Positions 1 through 10,012 of a stretch of DNA of 64,000 nt are shown here, in pieces. Under the pieces are notes generated by a model that was not told the origin of the DNA, ran no database searches, and saw only the letters and a list, made by a program, of their open reading frames with translations. The first letter of the stretch is position 1; every line of letters starts with the position of its first letter. The position numbers and the translations under genes are program-made. Source of the DNA: Thermothielavioides terrestris NRRL 8126 (lineage: Eukaryota; Ascomycota; Sordariomycetes; Sordariales; Chaetomiaceae). The stretch covers positions 5,332,001 to 5,396,000 of the forward strand of contig NC_016457.1 of the NCBI RefSeq assembly GCF_000226115.1, in the 5' to 3' direction.

Positions 1-2061
1 TACTTCTCGATGCGCTCGTTCGTGATCATCTTCTCCTGGGGGTCGATGTTCATGGCGACCTCGAGGAACTGCGAGGGAGTAACGAGTTAGCCCCCCTCCG
101 CTGCGACGTGCCAGCATTGATTGTAATTTGCATTTTTTTTTTCTTTTTTTCCTGGTTCGCTCACTCACCTCCTTGTCCAAGAACGGCACACGGGCCTCCA
201 GGCCCCAGGCCGAGGTCGACTTGTTGGCGCGCAGGCAGTCGGCCAGATGCAGGTTCTTCACCCGGCGCACGCACTCCTCGTGGAAGGCCGCCTTGTCGGG
301 CGCGCCGTGGAAGTACAGGTAGCCGCCGAAGATCTCGTCGCTGCCCTCGCCGCTGAGAACCATCTTGATGCCCATGGCCTTGATCTTACGCGAGAGCAGG
401 TACATGGGCGTCGAGGCGCGGATCGTCGTCACGTCGTATGTCTCGAGGTGGTAGATGACGTCCGACAGCGCGTTGAGGCCGTCCTCGATGGTGAAGGTCA
501 TGACGTGGTGCTTGGTGCCCAAGAACTTGGCCACCTCCAGCGCGGCCTTGTTGTCGGGCGAGCCCGGCAGGCCGATCGAGAAGGAGTTGAGCTGGGGGAG
601 GAAGGTCATGGTCGAGAGGTTGTTCTCGTCGTCGATGCCGACGAGCCCCTCGCCTTTGTCAGGGTCGACCGTCTCCTCGGCGCTGCCGTTGGCCGCCTCG
701 GCCAGCTTCTTGATCCTCAGGGTCTCCCGCTGCGCGATGGAGGCGACCAGGCTGGAGTCTAGGCCGCCGCTGAGCAGGACGCCATAGGGAACCTCGGCCA
801 TGAGCCGTTTCCTCACCGCCTTCTCGAGCGTCTCCCGCAGCAGCTTCAGGTCCGCGGGCTTCTGCGGGATCTTCTGGCCGTCCCACCAGGTCGGCTGGAA
901 ATACCGGGTCCGCTCGCCGGTCGCACTGTCGTAGACGTGTCCGGGCGGGAAGGACTCGATCTTGTCGCAGACGGGGTGCAGAGACTTGAGCTCCGAGGCG
1001 AAGTAGACCGTGCCGGGCTGCTCGGACGACCAGCCCTGGTAGAGGGTCGTGATGCCGATCGGGTCGCGGGCGGCGATCGTGCGGTCAAGCTTCTTGTCGT
1101 ACAGCACGAAGGAGAACATGCCATCGAGATACTTGGGCACGTCAATGCCGTGTTCCATGTACTGGCGCGCAAAGTGTCAGCCTCATTCCCAAGCCTCTCG
1201 CCCCGCGGTTTACCCTTCCTCCCAGCCCGGGCGCGCTCACCAGAGGAATCACGACTTCGCAGTCGGACGTCGTCTTGAAGTGGTAGGGCTCTTTCAAGTT
1301 CTTCCGGATCAGACGGTGGTTGTAGATCTCGCCATTGACGGCGAGGATAATGCTCTCATCGGCATTGGTGAGTGGCTGAGCTCCGCTCTCTGCTTTGATG
1401 TGAGAAGGTGCCTTGGAGGAGGCAACGAGCACGGAGCGGGACCCACCAACGCCGACGATGCTGAGCCGTTCATGGCACAGAACTGCGAGCTGGTCAGCGA
1501 TGTGTCTCTCCCTCTGCGTGTTGGGGATTTGGCTCAAGAAACGGAGTTCTTTTCAGCCCGGGTCCAATTCCATACTCGTGTTGTGACAAGTGACGCTGCC
1601 GCCTGCAATAGGGGTTGCCGCATGTGTCAGCGCTTTTTGTCGTTGTGTTCATCTGTTTATCTTGTGTGACTCAACGGGGGTACAGGCAAGACGCACTCCA
1701 ATCAGGCCCCCGATGCCGGATCCTGCAAGATAAGCCAAGTCAATTGCGCCGTCCGCTTCGCGAGTTCGGGGCCAATTCGGAGTCACATACGCCTTTGAGA
1801 GCTTTAGAGCCGTCGGCTTGAATTTGACCACGTCTGGGTGGCTGTTGGCCGTGTTAGTGGAGCATTGGGTGCAAAATTGACGTCGCGCTGAGACGCTGGG
1901 CGGCGAGGAGGGGCACGATGCTTGTGTGGATGGCGGGGCAGAAATGTTGCCCCTCCATCAGCTCCATCAGGGGGCACGGCGCAAGCCACGCAGCGCCCTC
2001 GCTGGTGCTAGGAGGGCCGACATGGGCGGACTCACTTGTGACAGGCAAAGATGCCACACAT
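1..2061 (-). CDS. asn2: Glutamine-hydrolysing asparagine synthetase, 3' end beyond the window
   Basis: Makes asparagine from aspartate, ATP and glutamine in the cytosol. Exons read right to left: 2036-2061, 1791-1841, 1697-1722, 1576-1602, 1447-1482, 1241-1389, 169-1161 and 1-68 (continues off the edge); all phases agree, giving about 458 residues of a family of roughly 570-590. The product starts MCGIFACH, so Cys2 is the N-terminal nucleophile of the glutaminase domain. [17 protein letters not shown] and NGEIYNH follow. The synthetase domain shows the ATP-pyrophosphatase loop SGGLDSS and the [12 protein letters not shown] motif. The first five exons are only 26-51 bases long, so a single-ORF gene finder would miss the true start. 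TGACTC elements lie upstream, as expected for cross-pathway (GCN4/CPC1) control. The family assignment is firm; the symbol is borrowed from other fungi. Confidence 0.95.
1667..1673 (+). promoter_or_regulatory. TGACTCA, consensus GCN4/CPC1-type site inside an asparagine synthetase intron
   Basis: A perfect TGACTCA lies in the intron between exons 1697-1722 and 1576-1602. Amino acid biosynthetic genes are the classic targets of this bZIP site. Function in an intron is only a possibility; a 7-mer can occur by chance. Confidence 0.3.
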
Positions 2062-2361
2062 TTTGGAGGCAGATTTTAGAGGATTTCTGAGGCACTGATC
2101 GGAGGGGTCCTGAGGAAGGCAGGGAGTCGCGGGCGTTGAGGAGCGGAGCCTATTCCACCGTCAGCAATGAGACGAGGGGTCCTTATACCTACGCTTGCCG
2201 GCAACCAGATGGCTGCGATCTGCACAGGAGGGACGACGAGCGTTGGCACGCGGAGGCTGACGCGGGTAGCCGTTCGCACGAGGGATGCCACTGACAGACG
2301 GCCGAGTGGGATGGGACGGGGGCAGTTGGAAGGTGTGTGCAAAGAAGAGAGAGAGAGAGAG

Positions 2362-2367
2362 GAGTCA
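2362..2367 (-). promoter_or_regulatory. TGACTC core (GCN4/CPC1-like) upstream of asparagine synthetase
   Basis: GAGTCA on the plus strand reads TGACTC on the coding strand, about 300 bases before the start codon. The core matches the cross-pathway control site; the flanking base differs from the full palindrome. Confidence 0.35.
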
Positions 2368-2636
2368 CACGTCTTAGAAAATTGTGTGGAGAGTCCAAAT
2401 TCGGCCGAGTTCATCTAGGTACAGTACATCGGCCGTCTCGCCTCGCTCCTCCAGGACCCCCAGACTACGGCAAAACTTAGGGTGGTACATGCGGAGTACT
2501 TGACTAAGTGGTTCCAGGTTCCAGGACCGGGTCTCCCAGAGAAGACCACGGTCAAGGCTACGGTGTACATTGAGAATCAACGTGGGCTGGTTGGTCCGCC
2601 GAAGCTTGGGAAAAGAGCTTCAGCACTGGACAAACG

Positions 2637-2643
2637 GAGTCAT
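2637..2643 (-). promoter_or_regulatory. ATGACTC (GCN4/CPC1-like) upstream of asparagine synthetase
   Basis: ATGACTC on the coding strand, about 580 bases before the start. With the 2362 site it forms a pair of general-control-like elements, consistent with but not proof of CPC1 regulation. Confidence 0.35.
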
Positions 2644-3292
2644 CGGTTCCAGGCCGATGTCGGGTACGCGGTTGATTGGCCCGGATCCACGCGCAGGTCC
2701 GCTTGATCCATTACCTAATCCGACTGATAATCCACGGCAGATAACTTAAATCGGGGCGGCTCGACGGTGAAGTGGTGAGCCGAGGCCACGTGAGGCGCTG
2801 GTGTAAGAGTGCTGTGAGGATTGATTGTATATGTGTGAGACGTTGAAATCGCAAATTCAGCGTCGCAAATTCGGCATATCTTTTTGCGATCCCAATCCCA
2901 CAGCAGAATAGTGGGGGCCAAGCCAATCGATGGGCTTTGCGGGGACGGCTACGTGGGGTGAACCATCGCGGCGCAGGTCACGGGAAAGCGAACCGAGGGT
3001 CCTCGACGAGAATGTTCATCTGCATAGACCGAAGCGTCCTATGTAATCTGGAACACCGCAGAACGGGCACGACGATCTCACCCCGTCCAGCCGTCCAATC
3101 CGTTCATTCAGCCCCAACCCCCAAAATGAAACATGCGTAACCACGGAGAAAGGCCCTCCCAAAGAACAGCGCCGTCTAAACTCCGTATGCTTCCAGGCCC
3201 ATCGCCCTTGGTATCCCTGAACTCCGTAATCAGATCCCAGTTCCTGCTCTCCTCCGCCGACATTGAGTTCTCCTTCCAGCTCCGGGATTCTC

Positions 3293-4003
3293 TCACGGAG
3301 CGGCATTCTCACGCACAATCTGCTTGATCCGCCTCTCGTACTGCGCCCGGTCTCTCTTGTACATGTTGTACGCCTCCGCCTGGGCCGGCGACTCCGGGTT
3401 GGGGTCGTTGAGGAGATCCTGCACGCCGAGAAGGATCTGCTTGATCGTGATCGCCGGTTTCCACGCCTCCTCCTCGTTCAGGATCGACAGGCAAACGGTG
3501 CCGGACGGATAGACATTGGGGTGGAAGAGCGGGGGCACGAATTTGCCTGCATGGCAGCCGCATGTTAGTCGACCAACCATGCCAATTACGCATCGTGTTG
3601 CGCAGGGGTTTGCCTTACACTTGGGGGGCTTCGTGGGATACTCTGCATGGGGCGAAGCGTTAGCCATCATCGTCCAACTCCATCCTCCTCAGCGAAATTG
3701 GCGGCCAAGTGTGCTGGGGCATACCATCGGGAAACGTGACGATCAGCTTGAACAAGCCGCCCTCCCAGATCGTCTTCTCCTTGCCGGGGATGCCGCATTC
3801 CCAGATCTTGAGATCAAGCACTCCCTGTGCGTTCTTCTGAGGCCGTGCGTAGAAGCCGAAGGGATGGTCCTTACGCCACTGCTTGCTGGAGTATGACGGT
3901 AGATTAGCGAGCGTTTTCGCAAAGCGGCGTCAGGCTTGGTTGTGGGCGGGTGGCGACTGCCGACGCACCGTTCCTCTTGCAGTCGATTCTGGCAGAGCGA
4001 CAT
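3293..4003 (-). CDS. ubc9: SUMO-conjugating enzyme E2, UBC9
   Basis: Transfers SUMO from the E1 enzyme to target lysines, mainly in the nucleus. Exons: 3969-4003, 3725-3885, 3619-3642 and 3293-3546, with a 24-base third exon; the sum is 157 residues, the exact family size. It starts [12 protein letters not shown] and continues [15 protein letters not shown], the UBC9-type N-terminal helix and loop. The E2 core shows [14 protein letters not shown] and the catalytic cysteine in SGTVCLSI, followed by the EEEAWKP insert typical of UBC9 and not of ubiquitin E2s. The ATG at 4001-4003 is fixed by this N-terminal match. The gene is divergent from pex19. No alternative family fits. Confidence 0.96.
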
Positions 4004-5299
4004 GGTGCTGGCCTTGGCGGGGTGTTCGATAGAATCAAAATCCTTTGCGTGAAACCAAGGATGCTGGCGTGGCGCGCCGCGAGGTCCGAGCAGTTGATCC
4101 TTGGAGAGAGGAACGTGGGGAGCGTTGTTTCGCAAGCTGCTCAGTGGGGTGCGAAGTGGCACGACGCTACCCAGGAAAACAGTAATCCAGCTGCAGAAGA
4201 TTCCGGATCCTGTAGGGAGGGGAAAGCGGCGCTGCTGAGCGTGTGGGAGGAACGGGGGTAGGAATGGCGAGGGTTTCGCTGCTGAGGCTCCTGGTTTGTC
4301 TCGCGAAGTTGCACAGAATCGCGCCGTGCCGACCCCGGAAGGACCCCGGAAATTCTGGCACGTGCGGGTCTGGCTGCCTGTTGCAGACCCCAATCAGGAA
4401 GGCGGAGAGGAAAGCGGCTAGTGGTGGGCTGGCTCTTTCGCGGGGTTACGGCGGGGTGGTTAGTGGACTGGTCTCGACACAAGGTTGGCGTCCTCACACT
4501 ACGGGCACTACTGTGCAGTACACTACCTAGAGTATATTGGGGCTGAAACAGTTTCGGAGATTTTACGTGAACTTGCTAGGCATGTTACTGGAAGATATCC
4601 AAGTGTGAAATATCTGTGCACAGGACACTCACCAAGGTAAGCCCAGGTGCCCAAGTTTCCCCCAGAGTCTCAGCCGGCACCTAAGTTAAGATGCTGAGAA
4701 TACTGTCACCTTGTAGTCCCTACGTGGGCGCTAATCCTGCGCCCAGAATCTCAAAAAGAAGAGACATCCCGCTCAACCAGCGGGTCAAAGACGCAGGTCA
4801 GGGAACATTGACCCGGCAGGTTCACAGCAGGTTAATGGCAAGATAAGGCGGCCAGGAGCAGTAATTGTAATGTGGGACACATCTGCACGCCATGCAAGTC
4901 CCCACGACTTGACTGTCTCATCGACAGACAGGGTAACTTCGGATGCGGCGCGGGATGACCCCGAGCAGGCTGAGCCGGGCCTCGGGAGACGGTGGGGCTC
5001 GCGGCAACTGGGCCAGAGGATATGCACATGCAAATGCCGAATGGAGAAGTACCTGCGCAGCAACATCAATCATTCGTGTTCCATCGCAGACAACAAGCTC
5101 TCTGGACATTGACAGGCTACTGGCACGCTCGCCCCACGAGTCCGTTGAGCTACTTTCCACCCTCCTTGCCACAACCAGTTGCTAGTGTACCGCTTAGCTT
5201 CCGCCCGCTAGAACCAATTCTCCCACGTGGGGTCGCACCTCGGCATCCGCCCCCCTCCTTGCTCCTGCATCCAACACTGGCTTTCTAGACTGCGCTACC
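4004..5299. other. Intergenic: divergent promoter of ubc9 and pex19
   Basis: No supported gene. Both neighbours are transcribed away from this 1.3-kb interval, so it should contain both promoters and 5' UTRs. I saw no repeat or RNA gene in it. Confidence 0.55.
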
Positions 5300-6453
5300 A
5301 TGGACTCAGCGCCGACGGATGCCCGCGCATCCAAGGACGGTGCAGCAGAAGCTGCGCCCGCACCTAACACAGAAGAAAAGAAGCTCGCGGCGTCGGTGGA
5401 AGATGTTGCCGACGTCCCTGATCCGGACGAGGATGACCTCGACGACCTTGATGGTAACGCCCCGTCGGCGCATGCAATGTGAAGTATCGCGGCCGGCTGA
5501 CGTCCAGCCTTAGAGATGCTGGACGATTTCTCGGCGGTGAAAATCGATGCGAAAAAGCCAGAGGTTCCGGCGGGGCCAAATCAGCCTGCTGCCGCAAGCG
5601 CTCCAGAGGGGGAGGGAGTGTTGTCCGACGACGAGTTCGCAAAGCAGTTACAGGCCGGTATGGCCGAACTACTTGGAGAGCTCGAAAATTCCGTGAGTGG
5701 CGCGCACCGGCCGTGGCGAGCACATATCTCTGACCGCGGCAAAAGCCGGAAATGCAAGCGCAGTTCGAAAGCATATTTAAGGAGCTGGAATCTGCGGCAC
5801 CGCCGAGCGCAGACCAAGCGTCGACCGCCCCGAACCCTCCGGGGCCTGGTGCCAGCTCTGGTTCGACAGCAGGGGGCGGAGCTTCCTTCCAAGAAACCAT
5901 CCGGCGGACGATAGAGCGCATGCAGGCTTCGGGCGACCAGGCGACGGCAGCAGCAACAGCCGAAGGCTCGGCCGACTTTATGGCCGAGCTCCTCAAGCAG
6001 ATGCAGGGCGGCGGCCTCGACGGCGAAGGCAGCGAGGAGGAATTCTCCAAGATGCTGATGGGCATGATGGAGCAGCTCACCACCAAGGAGATTCTCTACG
6101 AGCCCATGAAAGAGCTGCACGAGAAATTCCCCGAGTGGCTAGAGAAGAACAAGGAGAAGACCTCGGCGGAGGACCTACGGAGGTACCGAGAGCAGCAGAC
6201 CCTAGTCAGCGAGATCGTCCTCAAGTTCGAGGAAGCCACGTATTCGGACTCGAGCACGAAAGACCGGGAATACATCGTCGACCGCATGCAGAAGGTGAGC
6301 CACCCCTGTTCCTCTGGATGCTTGGACGATTCGTTTTCTCACCGCTGCCTATAGATGCAAGCCACCGGGTCGCCGCCATCAGACCTGGTCGGGGACATGC
6401 CCTCGGCTCAGGATGTGCTTAATATGCCAGACGAGTCGTGCAATCCGCAGTAG
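5300..6453 (+). CDS. pex19: Peroxisomal membrane protein import receptor PEX19
   Basis: Cytosolic chaperone and shuttle that binds newly made peroxisomal membrane proteins and docks on PEX3. Exons: 5300-5453, 5514-5692, 5746-6294 and 6355-6453, giving 326 residues. Visible features are the acidic N-terminal region (DPDEDDLDDLDEMLDDF) that forms the PEX3-binding end in the family, the helical core with EFSKMLMGMMEQL and LYEPMKELHEKFPEWL, and DVLNMPDESCNPQ at the C-terminus. The last four residues, CNPQ, form a CaaX box, so farnesylation is expected as in yeast and animal Pex19. The gene converges on 6670-7669 with about 215 bases between the stop codons. Confidence 0.95.
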
Positions 6454-6669
6454 TGCTGGGCGGATTTCAAGCACAGCACCCCGAGACACCGCGTTGAATC
6501 AGGGTACCATGATGTATTTTGGCCCAGACATACACTGTATGGAAGATCTAACTCCATAACCCGATGCAATATTAACCGGCAGAACCCATCGCCGAATAGA
6601 CCCCGTAAACTCCAATCCAGGACATGAATACCAGACAATCCCATCCCGAGCAGGAAAGTACACACCTCA

Positions 6670-7669
6670 TCAAGTCATCTCCACATCCTGGGAGAGAGCT
6701 ATCCCCTGCCCGTCCTGCCGCTCAATGAGATCCATAAACAGCCCATCGTACTCCTCGTCATCCGAGAAATGCGGCGAGCCCAGGCCCGGCGCCTGCGCCT
6801 GCGCTGGCGTTTGCCCCTGAGACTCAACCTCCAACGCCGACACAAGTGCATCGACCTCGGCGGCCTCCTGCTGCGCGATCGCGTCGGCCATCAGCGCATC
6901 CGCGTCCGGGCCGGACCCGTCCTGCTCCCGCCGCTGCCGCCGCAGCTCCTCCTCATCCCGCGCCACCACGTCCGCGTCCACCGCCCCGCCCCGCTGGATC
7001 GGGTACTGGTACCGCGCGAGCTCGGCCTCCCGCGCCTGCCGGCGCTCGCGGTTGAGGCGCAACCACTCGAGTCTGAGGAGCTGTGGTACCGATCGGACGT
7101 AGTTAGCAATACACCCTATTACCAAAGGAAACGAAAAGACATACCTCATCCTCCCCGCCGCGCATCTCCCACCTCCTATCCTCCTGCCGCTGCCGCACGT
7201 TCTGGAGGAACAGCCGCCGGCGGCTGTCCTGCGCGTCCTCGCGGCGCTTGAGCACCGGGTTGGGCCGCGGGTTGCGGGAGGCGAAGCGGAATTTGCTGCT
7301 GCTGCTGCTGGCGCTGCTGGCGCTGGTGTTGGGGCTGTAATTTCTATTGCTGCCGTCGCAGCTGGGACTGCTGCCGAACATGGAGGAGGAGGGCGCCGCC
7401 GCCGGGATGGGCGAGGACTGCGTTGCGCGCGTTGCGCGCGGGTGCGGGTGCGGGCGAGGCAGGGCGTTGAGGGCGTTTTGGTTGCATGGCGAGAGCGGGA
7501 GCGGGAGCGAGGTTGAATGCTGCGGTGGTGGTGGCGAGGGGGACAGCGAGGACGCGCGGATTGGGGAGGACGAGAGCGGCGAGGAGATAGTCGGTCGGTA
7601 GTGGTGAGCGTTGCCTTGGCCGCGGCCGAAGGGGCGTGGTGGAGGGGTTTGGGGCATTATGGCGTACAT
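6670..7669 (-). CDS. Uncharacterised fungal protein, Ser/Pro-rich N-terminus and charged helical C-terminus
   Basis: Not recognised. Two exons, 7145-7669 and 6670-7080, join in phase (GTATGT donor) to give 311 residues. I take the ATG at 7667-7669 (MYAIMPQTPPPRPFGRGQG); a longer open frame begins with a TTG codon. Residues about 20-100 are rich in Ser and Pro (SSPLSSSPIRASSLSPSP), followed by basic FRFASRNPRPNPVLKRRED, then a long charged helix around the splice (RLEWLRLNRERRQAREAELARY), an acidic stretch, and the end SQDVEMT. It resembles a nuclear, phosphorylated, mostly disordered protein, which is inference from composition. It shares a 474-base divergent promoter carrying TTAGGG repeats with the gene at 8144. 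Confidence 0.75.
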
Positions 7670-8143
7670 GGCGAGTGTTGAGCTCGGCTTGGTTGCCAAA
7701 AGATGGTTCCTTGGTGACTGGCGGAGGAGGTCGGGTGGATGCGGTCATGCCATAACTGGAGGGGCGATGGACAGCAAAACTCGGAAAGTGAGATGCTGCT
7801 GAGGTCAATGTTGCAGGACACGCGGGACTGTGACGCGGCGCGCTCATGGAACGCGGTCACGCGCCGCCATGACTGTTTAATGGCAACATTGGGTGCACAG
7901 ACTGGCGCTGTAATTACGGGCTGTTGCCTCGTAATTTTGCCGTGCACTAACACGCTGCTGCGCAGTTGGACACTGGGGGTTAGGGTTAGGGTCGCCTCCC
8001 CATCTTACTGCTGCATCACGTCCCCCGGTTGCTTGCTGCCTGCTTTTACCCTCCTCTCATTTCTCATCATGAGAGAACGCTTGTACTTGAGCCAAATGTC
8101 TTCAAAAGCCTGAGTGTAAGTTGTCTCAGATTATCGATCAGGC
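7670..8143. promoter_or_regulatory. Divergent promoter with a telomere-like motif
   Basis: The interval separates the ATGs of two oppositely transcribed unknown genes. It contains GGGTTAGGGTTAGGG at 7977-7991, about 150 bases upstream of the 8144 gene and 310 bases upstream of the other. Confidence 0.55.
7977..7991 (+). promoter_or_regulatory. Interstitial telomere-like/telobox motif, 2.5 copies of TTAGGG
   Basis: GGGTTAGGGTTAGGG is read directly. Telobox sites (AAACCCTAA-like) in fungal promoters are bound by Tbf1/Teb1-type Myb proteins. Position in a short divergent promoter favours a regulatory role over a telomere relic. Confidence 0.5.
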
Positions 8144-9536
8144 ATGGTATTGCCGCCGGCAGTGAGTGTTCCATGATCTTGTTGCCCCAAAGTCAACCTC
8201 GGCTAACGTGCCACTCCAGACTCCCGCTCCCTCCCGGTTCTTGGGTTCGAAGAGACAGCAGTCTCACAGCCAGACTCTGAACCAGGATCATGCAAATGGG
8301 CCACGCCAGTTCCATGCTACCCCTCGGTTTTCTGCCTCGACCCCGAGGCCCTCTTCAACCCAAACGGGGTTGGCCTTCACGACGCCAGCGCTGGCAATCA
8401 AGCCCCGAGTGCCTAGGAGCTGCTCAACCCAGGATATCATAGATGACACCTCGCCGATATCCTCCGGGGAGTGCTCACCCTCTGCTTCCCTTGGCCCACC
8501 AAACACTTTCCCTGAACCAATCGAGTTTGAGTCCTCTCTCGTCCCACAATCTCCGTCCCTGGATGAGGGGCGCTCTCCGAAACGCCGGCGCATTTCGATC
8601 GCCTCATCAGAACCCGGAACAGATCCAATAACTACCGAGCAGCAATCAGGACTCGCTTACATTGAATCTCTATCTGACGCTGGAGAAGATCACATCGTCT
8701 CTTACAACTCCGACATAGACGATGAAAGCGACACACATGTGCAAGACGAGAGCCCCGACATCTCGCCCACTCGCACCCACCCTCACATTCACTTACCTAC
8801 CTCATCCCCAAACTACCCTCCCTCCCCAAGCATCCGCACCGAGGAAGAATCCTTAGCCGATGACTCGGACCCCGGCCCCGAATCCGACCCCGAATCCGAC
8901 GCAGCCAACTCACAAGACAGCGACACCGCCCTCCTCAAACTAACAACCCGCAAACCCGCCTTCCGCTCCGCCCCGCGCTTCAAGCCGGCCGAACCACCAG
9001 ACGAGGCGCACGCCCACCCGGACCCTTACCTGGCAGACATCTTCTCGCCGCAGCGGCGCGGAGCCAAGTATTTCCCGGGCGGCCTGGCCGCCGAGCTGCG
9101 CGACTGGCTGGTGGAGGCGAAAGGCGGTGTGGACGGGAAAGGGGAAGCGCAAGCGACTTCGTCAGTGTTGCGGTTTGCGACGGCTGCTGAGGCGGCCACG
9201 GCCACTGCCACGGCGAGGGTCGTGGTTGATGAGGTTTCTCATGGCGGGCCCGGGATGACGCTTATTTTGGGTCGGCTTCTTCTGGATGCGGGAGGTGGTG
9301 AGGGTGTGGGCTTTGGTTCGGATGGGCAGGAGGCGGGACGGGTGAGGGTCATTCTGGCTGGGGAGGGGACAATTGAGGGGCTGGGCGGCGGCCGCGGCGG
9401 TGGGAATCGGGGCAGGGTTGGTCCTGGGGCGGTGGTTGCGATCACGCCGCCTGCATGGGACGTTGAGCTTGACGGTCGATGGGCGGTCGCTTACCGGTGG
9501 GAGGTGAGCGAGGGGAGCGGCGGCGGCGCTGGGTGA
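8144..9536 (+). CDS. Uncharacterised protein with possible C-terminal OB-like fold
   Basis: Not recognised. The long frame from 8166 begins with GTG and has no early in-frame ATG. An 18-base first exon at 8144-8161 (MVLPPA) followed by a GTGAGT donor and a 58-base intron joins in phase to TPAPSRFLGSKRQQS at 8220, giving 444 residues. The first 250 residues are disordered, with a basic SPKRRRIS patch (likely nuclear signal) and acidic Ser/Asp stretches (DSDPGPESDPESDAANSQDSD). Residues about 290-440 look folded: FSPQRRGAKYFPGGLAAELRDWL, then beta-type segments including VGPGAVVAITPPAWDVEL and WAVAYRWEV. The latter pattern recalls OB-fold proteins of DNA repair or telomere complexes, but that is an impression only. 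A structure-based search would decide. Confidence 0.7.
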
Positions 9537-10012
9537 TGTTGCTGGATCTGACTGCGTCGAGTATCTTTGGCGGGGCCAGATAATGCGTTGATGTTGAGAC
9601 ACATTGTTCACTATAGTCAGTACTGCAGTCGGTGTGAAATGCTTTCTCTGGGTGCCCCGTTGCCTCGCTTTGAGACTTAGGGGCTAAGTTTCACAACTCG
9701 CTATGGGGGAGCTTTCTGATTGAAAGCTGCGATAACTCATCTGATCAACACAGAGTACCCTACGGTGACGGTCTGCCCCCGTAAGTCTGAAGCGAAGCCG
9801 CGTGGTAATTTACAGGGGAATTGACACTGTGCGATGCTTGGCCCTGTACGGATTACGCCGTATTGCTATTGGAAAAACAGGGCCCGGCAATTGACCGAAA
9901 TTACAAGTTTTGGCGGGACCTCTTTAACGTCCAGCCTTCAACCTCGCTGCACCGATATCCCAAAAGGAGGTATGAAGTTGTGAAAGTCCTCTCCACACCA
10001 CTGCCGGGCGAG
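9537..10012. other. Intergenic with a solo element arm
   Basis: Region between the 8144 gene and the formyltransferase. It holds a copy of the inverted-repeat arm at 9884-9937 (listed separately) and the presumed formyltransferase promoter. An open frame runs in phase through 9821-10012 into that gene but has no ATG before 10013. Confidence 0.5.
9884..9937 (+). repeat. Diverged solo copy of the 13.3-13.7 kb element arm
   Basis: This 54-base stretch matches 13697-13747 with a 3-base gap and about ten differences. Shared blocks include CAATTG, CCGAAATTA, TTGGCGGGACCTCTTTAA and TCCAGCCT. No matching opposite arm is visible upstream, so it is a truncated or decayed copy. It ends about 75 bases before the formyltransferase ATG, so it probably lies in that promoter or 5' UTR. 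Confidence 0.75.

Larger units (their letters stand above)
2062..3292. other. Intergenic: asparagine synthetase promoter and ubc9 3' flank
   Basis: No convincing gene. It should hold the asparagine synthetase promoter and 5' UTR. A GA dinucleotide tract runs at 2341-2363, and two TGACTC cores lie on the minus strand at 2362-2367 and 2637-2643, about 300 and 580 bases upstream of the ATG. Confidence 0.6.
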
